A DNA stretch of 64,000 bases, taken from assembly GCF_021869535.1 (NCBI RefSeq), contig NW_026262701.1:50533278-50597277 (forward strand). Direction: 5' to 3'. The translations under genes and the position numbers were made by a program. Positions 51,601-63,900 of this stretch are shown here, piece by piece (within the stretch, counting starts at the first letter, position 1; every line of letters starts with the position of its first letter). The DNA is from Mytilus californianus (taxonomy: Eukaryota; Mollusca; Bivalvia; Mytilida; Mytilidae). A model generated the notes under the pieces. That model had not been told where the DNA came from, did no database searches, and saw nothing but the letters and a program-made list of their open reading frames with translations.

Positions 51601-54600
51601 AGTAGATTAGATCAAATATCTATTAAATTCATATGATTTTATATATCATAGGACATTATTTGATTAATTCATATTTATGTTAATCATACATATATGTTTT
51701 TTTTTCAAAACGCTTACCGTTTGAAGAAAGAATACGAACAACATATAAACATTTTGTCGATTTATCAAGCGATCGGACCTAATAATTCATTATTAGCTTG
51801 ATGAAAAAAAATTTGAAACACGTAACATAATTTAGTGATTAGTCTTGCAGTCAATAACAGATCAGTATCAGTATGAACTGTACACCTACTGTAAGTATTC
51901 ATATTTCAATTTTTTAGACACACTTCGTGCCATGAGAATTATACTGTTATATGGCCAATTTCTGCTTAATATGAGTTTAAGGTTTGAAAGACTTGTACCT
52001 ACAATGGTATATCTCCTATACCTTGCATATAATTCTAAAAGCAGCTTAAAACAGTTTTATTAACAATATTATACTGTTATATGTCCAATGCCTTGATTCA
52101 ACTTTAATCTTATACTGTTGTATGTCCATAGCCAATCATATTGGAACTAACATACTATGTGATAAAAGTTAAGCATGGAGGGCAAAATGAACAGCATTGC
52201 TGATATGTATGTACACTAGTATAGCAATTAAGTTTAGAAAGTGAGTTTTTAGAACCAATCTATTGAATTTTATAGATTCATGCTTACACTTTTACTTTGT
52301 CTAACCATTTATTTTTTTCAAATGACAAATAAATCCTGGATATTTCTTAATTAAAAGCCACACATGATGGAGATAGGACAGTATAATTCTGAACAGAATC
52401 TGACCATGTGCTAATTATATGGTCACTAAACATGACATACAAAAATATTGAAAAGAAAAATACATGCTGTTTGATGCATCTGTATTTTGTTACAATACTT
52501 GATCATACATGCATATTGAAGCTAGAAATCCAGAACTTAAACAATGTGCTGACACACATCAAAAGTTTTCCTCAAAATATATGAAATAAAGTTACTGTTC
52601 TTATTTCAATTTGATCCAAATAGTAAAAGTTTACATTTTTTTTTTCAGTTTTCAGCTGATTGATCTTCCTGATCTGCCTTTAATACACATTCTGTCCTAT
52701 ATTGAATTAGAAGACCTCCTATGCTACGTTAACAGGACGTGCAAAAGGCTTTATAATATCATTAAATATACACAAAGTCTATGGAGGAATCTCACTTTCT
52801 TTAGTCCTATTTATGTAGATGAAAAAGACCTAGAGTACATTTTCCGATTTTCACAACAATTTCGAGAATTTGAGTTCGCCTATGCAACATACTATGGTGA
52901 TATTGCCAGTCTTGATTACAACTTTGCCATAGGACTCAACAGTAGATCAACCAGATTAACAGAATTGAACTTATCTCAATGTTCATTATCATCACTATGT
53001 TCCCTAAAATTCCTACCAAACCTAGAGTACATCAACCTTACTGAATGTCAGAACCTATGTGATGCGGACTTCCGTATTATTTCAACACTCCCCAAGTTAG
53101 ACTCAATATACCTGTCTTTCAACTTTATATCAGTAGAATGCATAACCCAAATCGTCCAAAATAAACCTGATCTCACAGTCCTAGAGATATATGGAATAGG
53201 GCTGACTGAAGAAGATTTTAAAAACATTGTTGAATCCTGCTATAGAACATTGAACCATATATATATTTAAGTTTAGCTCCACATGTAAATAAGGATCACT
53301 TTTATGTGATGGTACACACTCAGTACACCGATTTAACACCACGAGTTTATAAACTGGACTTTTATAGTTGAGATCATACATGTATTTACTCATCACCTGG
53401 ATTTCAATTTTTATTTGATTTGATAATTCCTCACCATGTCTGATTTAGAACTTAATACAGATGTTGAATTTGTACAACTGTCCAATGATGATGAACTTGC
53501 ATCTCTTCTACAAAGTACAGATACTGACACAACTGTTGTTATATGACATGATGACTGTGAACAAAACAGTTTTGATTTGAATAACTCTCTTCCCTTTGAA
53601 AATGTTGATATGTTAAATGAAAACTTAACTTTGAAAAATGAAGTTAATGATATTATTAAATGCATGGTAGATACTGTTGTTGAAAGTGCAGATTCTAATG
53701 ACTCTGCTCTTTCGACAACAGAAAACAATGAGCCCAGAGGTAGAAAAAGAGTAAAAAAAACAGAAATTTGGAAACAAAATGTAAGAAAAAAAAAGAGACA
53801 GTCTGGAAAAGATTACATTGATGTAAAGGGGAAAAAGGATAAAAGTAAAACAATCAAAGGTGATTGTAAAGGCCAGTGCCGATTTAAATGTAAAACACAT
53901 TTTTCTGAAAAAGAGAGGAAGGAAATTTTTGATCATTTTTGGTCTTTAGATGATGGACAGAAGAAAATGTTCTATTCTAAAACTATAGTAAAAAAAGAAA
54001 AACAAAGAAAAAGGACAAAAAATGAAAGTTCAAGAAAAAAATATTCTTTTGAGTATCATTTGACTGCATCTTTAAAAAATATAAGGGTGTGTAAAGAATT
54101 TTACTTAAGTACATTGGATATAAGTAGTAGGCGTGTTCAATGGTTTTTTTTTTAACAGTCTGATACATTAAATCTTTCCTAAAAATGCCTTCACACTATT
54201 GTAGATCGAAAACAAAGAGGGAATATTTGGAACCTAATTTATCAATACATAAAATGTATGAACTTTATAAGGAACTCTGCAGTAGTCTCAAAATAATTCC
54301 AGCGAAGAATCATTTATACAGAAATATCTTCAACACAGAATTTAATTTAGGATTTCATATCCCGAAAAAAGATAAATGTGACACATGTGAAGAGCATAAA
54401 GCTTCAAAGTCAAATGCCATTACTGATTTTGATGAGAAATACCAAAATCACATAAAAGATAAACTTGAAACTAAAATTGAAAGGGACAAAGACAGGGGGG
54501 ATAATTCATATGTTTTGTGTTTTGATCTTGAAAATGTAGTTGCTTGTCCTCGGGCTGAAGTGTCAAATTTTTTCTATAAAAGAAAAATCAATACATACAA

Positions 54601-56609
54601 TTTAACAGCCCATTTTTCATTAAATAAAAAAGGTTATAATGCTGTTTGGAATGAAATGGATGCTGGAAGAGGAGGAAATGAAATTGCAAGTGCAATAATT
54701 TCTATTTTAAGAACTATAACTGTGGAACATCCAAATATTGATAAGATTTGTCATTGGTCAGATTCTTGTGTACCACAAAATAAAAATTCTTTCATGGTAA
54801 CTGCTTTGAAAATCCTCCTCTTTGAGCATCCTAAACTTCAAGTAATTCAGCATAAATTTTGTTCTCCTGGTCACTCCTCAATACAAGAGGTTGACAATAT
54901 TCATAGCAATATAGAAAAGTCACTTAAAGTGTGTGAAGTTTATAGCCCCTCAGGATTTATAAGAGCTTTATCAAAAGTTCGGCCAAGCTTCATGAAAGTG
55001 TTAGAATTGAATTCTGGAATGTTTTATAATTACCAGAAAGCTAGTAAATCATTTAAATTTACAAATGTGAAATTTACAAAAGTAAAGCACATCAAACTTC
55101 TTCGTGAAAAACCTTCACATGTGTATGTTAAATATTCTTTTTCTGAGAAGGAATTTCAAGACATTTCTGTATTAGGTCAGATAGGTAAAATTGAAAAGCT
55201 TCTGAAAGTAACAAGATTGTCAAAAAAACCAGTAGTCAGTAAAGAGAAAGTAGCCGACATTAAAAGTATGCTTAAATATATGCCTTTAGAGGATCAAGAC
55301 TATTATAAGTCTCGTCTGAAAATTAAGACTTGAATTGTCAGTAAATAGTGCACAGAAAACTTAATATAGTCATTCCAATATTATTTTGCTAATAATATTG
55401 ACAGAGTAAAATGCAATATTTTCAATTTATTTGATGTTTATTTGATATGAAAATTGTATGCATGCTTACCTATATGCCTTTAGAGGATCAAAACTTTTAT
55501 AAGTCTTGTTTGAAACTTTAGACTCAAGTCGTCAGTTACTGTAGTGAGTAGTGAGTGCACAGACATTGTCAGAAAACTTAATGTTGTTCTTTCTAGTATT
55601 ATTTTGTCTTTGAGCTTTGACAGAGACGAATGCATTATTTTCAATTTATTTGATATTTATTTGATCATGATGATTGTATGCATTCTAAACTATAAAGAAC
55701 GACCAATTGACTTTGGGAGGTTGTTTCTTAATTAACTTGTATTCTTATCCTTTACTCTGAGAATATATTCCCAAAGATAGAACACATTTTAATGACAAAT
55801 AACAAGATAATACTGTCTTGTCTCTTTTCTTTGAAAAAAATTTTGATTCTTAAAACACAAGGTTAAAAAAAATACCAAAATATTAAAAAAACAAAAAATA
55901 CCAGCCTTTCCAATGCTATTTGTCAGTCCTTAACACAGAACTGTATACTATAACTATATATGTATCAGTATAATTTTTTTCCTATGGCACTTATAGAATT
56001 AGAATGTCCTATCTCCATAGTTTAAATTTTGGAGTTATGGATTAATTGTTGGTCATTCATTAACAGGACATTATCTTTTTGATTAACCAAGTTATGACAC
56101 ATTACATTGCATTTCAATCATCTTCCTGAATAGTAAATGTGAGAAAAATGAAAATTCTAAACTTTGTTCTTTGAATTACCGAAATTTAATAAAAAGGATA
56201 TATAACAGTTTAATTCTGAAGGCACGACTTGTTGATAAACAGACCTTCAATTTAAAAATGAATAGCACCCTGTTGTGGTACGCATGCAAGGTAAATCAGA
56301 TGAAATGGCGCACCAGGTGATGTCTTAAAAACTCAGTTCTTTCTGCTAGTAAGGAACCAACTTTCATCTTTAATAATGAAAATCATTGAAGTACATAACA
56401 ATTTTTATTGTTATTACAGAAGACGTCACCGATTTGTGCCTTAACAACCCTTGTGGTAATGGTGGTACATGTCATCAATATGATGGTGCATATTACTGTG
56501 ATTGTGTTAGTCCGTTTGTAGGAGAACATTGTGACATGGGTAAGTGTTTATAAATAAAAAAAAACAGAAATATTCCTTTAAATGGATGCATCATGTGTAA
56601 TTGTCTCAG

Positions 56610-56664
<55 letters not shown>

Positions 56665-57870
56665 ATTGCTGAAAACCAACATTTGTAACCACTAGTTTGA
56701 AAAATTATGAAAGGAATAACATCTGCAACATTATATGAAAAACAATTAAAAATTCTTCTTATCTTTTACTCTTTTAGAATTAGGTCTTAATGATGAGGGT
56801 AGGTTATTGATTCACTATTCGACTGGTACCTACTCTCTATGCCTGCTTGACTGGGATGACAATGATGCATCTGTAGCATGTAGATTTCTGAACAAACCCG
56901 GTAAAGGTGTTGCCTATACGTTACCTCATTTGGAAGATTTTAAAAGACTAAGTTTTTTGCTAAATTGCGAAGGTCACGAAGACTCGATCGATCTCTGTCA
57001 AGGACAAAGTGGAGATCATATTGATATAAGTTGTGAAGATCAAGGTGATGCTGCACTGAAGTGTATTGAAGGTATGTACATACCTACCACGTGCATTGAT
57101 GTTATTACTTTTACCTACAGAGATAATTTTGTTCAAACGAACATTTAATTTTCCTCATCTGATGAATATGAAATCTGTAACATTTAGGATTATGATATTT
57201 TAAAGAACACTTTCTCAAGAGTTGGTTGCGGTTGAATTTTTATTTCCATGGCAAACTGCATTTTTCAATACTATTTAGTTTGTATACAATACGCTTTCTT
57301 ATTTATCTAATATATGTTCTCTATAATGTTTTGTTTTATTCAAGAATTATACATTTGCAACACCCATTTGCAGAACAAATTTACTTTGAAGTTTTCTGAA
57401 GTAATCACTCCTGTGACGACATGAGATATAATTGAATTGATCATGTCTGTGATTTTGTGTTCACTAAGGGTTTTCTACCCTATGACAAAGATTTGCTAAA
57501 ATTGCAACATTTTGCAATTTTTTAGTACCGCTGATAGATACTATGTAAAAGAAATGCTTCTGTGTACTTAAGTGTCAGTCTGGTATATTTGATAGGATCT
57601 GTTAGTAATTACATAAAAATATATCTTAATAACATTTAAAAAAAAAACAGTGAAAGAATTTAAGATTTTGTATTTATTGCAGAAGACATGACCGATTTGT
57701 GCGATAACCACCCGTGTGAAAATGGAGGAAGTTGCTTTCAGTATGATTCTTCATATTACTGTCATTGTATTAGTCCGTTTGTTGGAGAACATTGTGACAT
57801 GGGTAAGTGTTTATAAAAAAACCCAGAAATATTCACTTAAATGGACGCATCATGTGTAAATGTCTCAGAA

Positions 57871-57922
<52 letters not shown>

Positions 57923-60900
57923 AAGAGCTATTGCTGAAAGCCGAAATTTGTAACCAACAGTTTGAAAATTGTTTAAAGGAATAACATCTGCAACATTATA
58001 TGAAAAAACAATCACAAATTCTTCTTATCTATTACTCTTTTAGAATTAAGTCTAAATGATGAGGGTAGGTTATTGATTCACCAACCGACTGGTACCTACT
58101 CTGTATGTCTGCTTGACTGGGATGACAATGATGCATCTGTAGCATGTAGATTTCTGAACAAACCCGGTAAAGGTGTTGCCTATATGTTACCTCATTCGGA
58201 AGATTTTAAAAGACAAAGTTATTTGCTAAATTGCGAAGGTCACGAAGACTCGATCGATCTCTGCCAAGGACAAAGTGGAGATCATATTGATATAAGGTGT
58301 GAAAATCAAGGTGATGCTGCATTGGAGTGTATTGAAGGTATGTAAATACCTATCACGAGCACTGAAGTTATGAGTTTTTACCTACAGAGATAATTTTGTC
58401 CAAACGAACATTTAATTTTCCTCATCTGATGAATAGAAAATCTGTAAGTCAACATTTAAGATTATGTTATTTTAAAGAACACTTTCTTAAGAGTTGGTTG
58501 CGGTTGAATTTTTATTTCCATGGCAAACTGCATTTTTCAATACTATTTAGTTTGTATACGATACGCTTTCTTATTTATCTAATTCATGTTCTTTATAATG
58601 TTTTGTTTTTTTCAAGAAATATACATTTGCCACTCCCATTTGCAAACATATTTACTTTGAAGTTTTTAAAGTAATCACTCTTGTGCTGACATGAGATATG
58701 ATTGATTTGATCATGTCTGTAATTTTGTGTTTACTAAGGGTTTTCTACCCTATGACAAAGATTTGCCAAAATTGCCTTATTTTGCAATTTTTAAGCGCTT
58801 CGACTTCGAAATGGGAATCAAACTGTTCTGGTTAGAGCACCACTGATAGATGTTATGTAAAAGAAATGCTTCCGTGCACTTAAGTGTAATTTAACTGCAA
58901 TATTTGATAGGATCTGTTAGTAATTACTTAAAACTATATCGTATTAGTAATTAATGTTCCTCATCTGATGAATAGGAAATCTGTAGGATTATTTTATGTT
59001 TAATTGTAAAACGTTTTAAAATTTGTTTCTTTGAGAGATATAAAAGATTTTGAAGAAACTTTAACCTTGTATTATTTTAAAAACCTAATCAAATTATTTT
59101 TCAAAAACCCTTTTTTATTAAGATTTAATCCTTTAGAAAGGCAAAGTGATTTTGCTAATGTAAGACTCCTAATGTATTTATAAGTCAGTCCATAGAATCT
59201 CAATGAAACATAAGCTCGTGCGAACGTTTGAAACTGACAAGTATAGTGAGTAATCAAATATGTATATTATATTTATATTTAACCCCTGCTTCTGTGACAT
59301 CTTGGTAACACCTCATGCACTATATCCAGCGCCATAGACCACTCGGCCAACTAGGCTATATAAAATAAAGCTTTCGTTAGTAAATATATAGTGTATATAT
59401 ATATATATATATATATATACAAGCATGAGTAATGGATGGACGTATAACCAAAATTCACAAAGAACAGCCAAAATTAAACCGATTAAAATTACCGTATATG
59501 AATTGTATAAAGCATAGTAGTATACCGCCGTTAATGTAAATATCCAACTATATTTAAAGACAAATATGGGAAAAAAACAATTAGAATCGCTTACACGTAG
59601 AACGGAGTGTTAACATCTTCTGCTTTTATTTGTCATTCGGTTCTATGTGTGGGTAATTCCCCAGAAACCATTGTAAACATGAAAGACGAAAAAAAATTGG
59701 TTTATGCAGTTATTAATGACATGTCATTTTAAATATTGGTTAATCCAAATAATTATTAAAAAATAAATTTAACAATAATAATGATGATCGGAAATCTTTC
59801 ATTTCGAGAAAGGTATACTTTGAGTACATAGATATAAACGAATAAGATAAGCGATAGGGCCATACATAGAGATATATGAAAATGAATTGTCACGTAATAG
59901 ACCAATTTGTTGTTTTGCCTATAAATCTTATTATAGAAAGATGTGACCAGTTATTTGAGGACTCGGTCTTCTTCTTTAACGAGTCATTGTTCCACTGTTC
60001 TGTTTGAAGCTATTTTTGCTCATAAAGATATGGTTCATTATTCCTGTTATGTACATGAATTTGTTTGCATAAAGATAACCAACATACATCTATTTAGTAT
60101 TAAGCATTCTTCTTAAATCGGCATTTTAACTTGGGAATATATCATATGACAAAAAGCCTGCTTTCACTGAAATTTTATTTCTTCAGAGGAAATGTTAGCA
60201 GAATATTTGGGATGCTATAAGGATGATACAAACCGTATCCTTGACAACCTACACATTCACGAATTGATGAACCTAGAAATGTGCCAAGGAATTTGTGAGG
60301 GATATACGTACTTTGGTCTTCAGGTCAGATGCATTCTTTGTAAACTATTCCCAAAAAGGCATTTACATCGTTATGACTCTTCCTAGGGTTAACATTTTAA
60401 ATAGAGTAGGAATCTACGATTCTATATTCTATAGACTATACTGATACATATAAGCTGTATTGCTTTTGAAATTAAAAAAAACACCAGAAAGAATTCCATT
60501 ATGAATATGCGATTAATTTTGTATTTCAACATATGCATTTTCGTGCTACTGCACGGGGGGTCCTTCTGTGGGGATGTTAAAACTGTGCAATGCTTGCAAC
60601 GGCTTAATTTTGAATGTAATGCGGGATTAAATTTCTTTAATCATAAGCCATGTTATTATTTAAAGTTATGGGTTCGATGTCTTATTTAGTTATTGGAATC
60701 TTGAATATTTGATACTTTTGGGGGTTAGGTAAATCAGTTCCGTTCTCGGGTATGAAGTATTTGAAATATTTTGAGGGATACTAGATGGTATAATTTCTAC
60801 TGATATTGTATAAAAACATTAAAACACATTTTTGGCAGAAGCAACATATTTAACTTCGTTCATGGTGAAAATTATCAAGAGTAGTATACCGATGTTGAAA

Positions 60901-63900
60901 TAATTTGCCTTTTGTTGTTATTATATATTTCAGTTTCATTTCGAATGTTATTGTGGGAATTCTTTGGGAGATCCAGATGTTTACGAAAAGAGACCCGAAG
61001 AAGAATGTACCATAACTTGTGCTGGCAACGAACGACAAATTTGTGGGGGTGAATGGAGAATTTCTGTCTATCAAGGTCACAGTGGTAATTGTTTTAATGG
61101 TTTTATCTCATTTCTGTTAATAGAAAAATAAGTTGTAAGTTTGATTCGTATATAAGATATACAATTTCTTAAGTATTACACATTTTGATCGTGACAACAT
61201 TGATTATATTTTTATTAAGCTATTTTTGTCCTGAATTCTAAAGGAAAAAATCGAAAGTTAGGTTATTATTATCATTATAATCATTTTATATTACTTTTAT
61301 TTTTATTCTGAAAACGGATATTCAATACATAAAATTGGTAAAGCTAATGGTTTGTTTTTTTGGGACCGCGGTGGCCAAGTGGCCATAGTAGTCAAACGAC
61401 TGTATCACGAGCCTGTCATCACTGATAACTTTAGTTGACTAGGATTATCAGTTTTCCTACCAAAGGTCGGTGATCCTCTCCGTGCACTCCGGCTTCCTCC
61501 ATCAATAAAATCGGACCGCCACAATTGTGCTGAAAGTGCCGTAAGACACCAATCTATCAATCAATCAATGATTTGTTTTGATTTATGCCACTGGTGGGTA
61601 ATTTTGACTATCAATTCATCCATTCAAGTGGAACCCCCAGCATTCAAAATGTAGAAATATTTTCTAGTAGGAAGTAAATAGTTATCAAAGGTACCAGGAT
61701 TTTAATTTAATACGCCAGACGCGCGTTTCGTCTACATAAGACTCATCAGTGATGCTCAAATCAAAAAAGTTATAAAGCCAAACAAGTACAAAGTTGAGGA
61801 TCCAAAATTCCAAAAAGTTGTGCCAAATAAGGCTAAGGTTATCTATTCCTGGGATAAGAAAATCACACATCCAGAACTGTCAAAATAAAAGACTTGCATA
61901 TATTATAAAATAAATTAACCATTAGTTAATCGAAATGGAAGACAGGAGGTCATATGATAGTACACAATATTCTTCTTTGTAAAAATGTATTTTTCTTTTG
62001 TACTTACGGATAAATATTTGAGTGTATTGCATAGAGACTAGTTTTAGAACAGAAATATATAGTCGAACGATATTGCATTTCTAGAATGATGTATGAGTTA
62101 TATACAAGCAATCATATATAATTAAACAAAGCTTGAAATCCAACAAGGAAAGTCTACAAATATTAAGATAAATGGCACATGTTAGCGACAAGAGGCAGAC
62201 ATATATACTTTATTCTCTATGTAGTTTAAACATATTTTGTTTGCAAAATATCGTAAAAATATTTTGTTTGCAAAATATCGCAAAAGGAATTAGACACAAG
62301 CTGGTCCAACTTATACCTTCTTCTCCTAAGATACAATATTAATCAATAGAATTTCAAAGCATGCAAACATCAAATTCATTATAACATAATTCTAAACTCC
62401 CTAAATATCCCTTAAATATATAGTGTACTGCTCCAAAACTCTAATTATAATTTCACATCTAAGAATCCTTTAAAGTTTACAATCTTTCAACAACGAATGA
62501 CAAGTATCTAAGTATGGTTTAGTCTTTTGAGCTGTTCTATATGTTCGGTCCTTTCTTTTAGCCTTGTTATATATTATTAAGAATTCAAGGCTATTTCGAA
62601 ATGACAGAAAATAACAAATCACATTCAGCAAGAAGCGCGCAAATCAAATATTATAAAATCATATGTTTCCAAATTTCCAAAAATAAAATGTATCTGCTAT
62701 TATGATCTTGAATTCGAATGTAAATTGTTAAGCACAAAACTTCGGCAGTCATCGTTCAGTGATGTAAAAGCAGTATTGGTCAACGTGTAATCAATTGTTT
62801 GGCATAATTAAGATGTTGATTTCAGCTAAGTAGATAAGATATAAAATACCTATTAAATGCATATGATTTTATATATCATAGGATATTATTTGATTAATTC
62901 ATATTTATGTTAATCATACATATATATTGTTTTTCAAAACGCTTACCGTTTGAAGAAAGAATACGAACAACATATAAACATTTTGTCGATTTATCAAGCG
63001 ATCGGACCTAATAATTCTATAATTAGCTTAGCGGAGAAAAAAATTGAAACACGTAACATAATTTAGTGATTAGTCTTGCAGTCAAAAACAGATCAGTATC
63101 AGTATGAACTGTACACCTACTGTAAATATTCATATTTCAATTTTTTAGACACACTTGTTGATAAACGGACTTCCAATTTAAAAATGAATGGCACCTTGTT
63201 GTGGTACGCATGCCAGGTAAATCAGATGAAATGACGCATCAGGTGATGTCTTAAAAGCTCAGTTCTATCTGTTAGTAAGGAATCAACTTTTCATCTTTAA
63301 TAATGAAACTCAATGAAGTACATACCAATTTTTATTGTTATTACAGAATACGTCACCGATTTGTGCCTTAACAACCCCTGTGGTAATGGTGGTACATGTC
63401 ATCAATATGATGGTGCATATTACTGTGATTGTTTTAGTCCTTTTATCGGAGGACATTGTGAAATCAGTAAGTATTATAACAAGTTATCAGGTATATTATG
63501 TTATAAGGTACTGTAAACCAACTAATTTCCCCGAGCGATTTATTTTCGCGACTTTCGCGAGAAGAAAAATAACGCGAATATAAATCGTCACGAATATGTA
63601 AAACTTGGATCTTTCCTCATTAAACTTCATCAAGTAAATTAGAAAATCGAGAAATTTAATCGCCGCGACGTGGACTAGAAAGGGCTTAACACAAAATAAA
63701 GTATCCGGGAAAATAAGTTGGTTTAAAGTATACGGAAAAGCATCTGCAATACTAAGCTATGGATAGTTAGAGAATAGTCACGTTAAAGTAATCGATAAAA
63801 GATATTGCTAAATAATCGAAATCTCAATTACTATTTTGGAAGCTATAAAAGTATTTTTCTGTAAAATCTATAAAACAAAGACACATATTTCCTGTTTTAG

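Larger units (their letters stand above)
51926..56226 (+). mobile_element. 4.3-kb DNA transposon carrying an F-box/LRR gene
   Basis: Bounded by ACTT (51922-51925 and 56227-56230). Ends CGTGCCATGAGAATTATACT and, inverted at 56195-56226, CGTGCCTTCAGAATTAAACT match over about 30 bp. Subterminal sequence is also inverted: tggagataggaca (52371-52383) against tgtcctatctcca (56003-56015). The motif atactgttatatg occurs at 51941 and 52071, with a variant at 52112. The second WSC-EGF intron has the exact unoccupied site (63153-63156). The element contains an intact F-box/LRR gene and a damaged transposase, both on the + strand. The 4-bp duplication and the type of transposase suggest the Sola group, but that assignment is tentative. 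Confidence 0.88.
61085..63346. other. Intron between WSC 2 and EGF 8
   Basis: The duplicate of 50070-51925 plus 56227-56419, without the 4.3-kb transposon. Holds the SINE copy (61362-61587), a 187-bp repeat insertion (61681-61868), a 29-bp direct duplication 'atattttgtttgcaaaatat' at 62229-62281, and the empty transposon site at 63153-63156. Confidence 0.7.

Noticed and set aside
52611-52648. Start of the F-box protein at 52611
   Set aside because: There is no ATG there (ttg), and the segment is a pyrimidine tract before a splice acceptor; the upstream exon 52175-52206 gives an ATG and matching phase.
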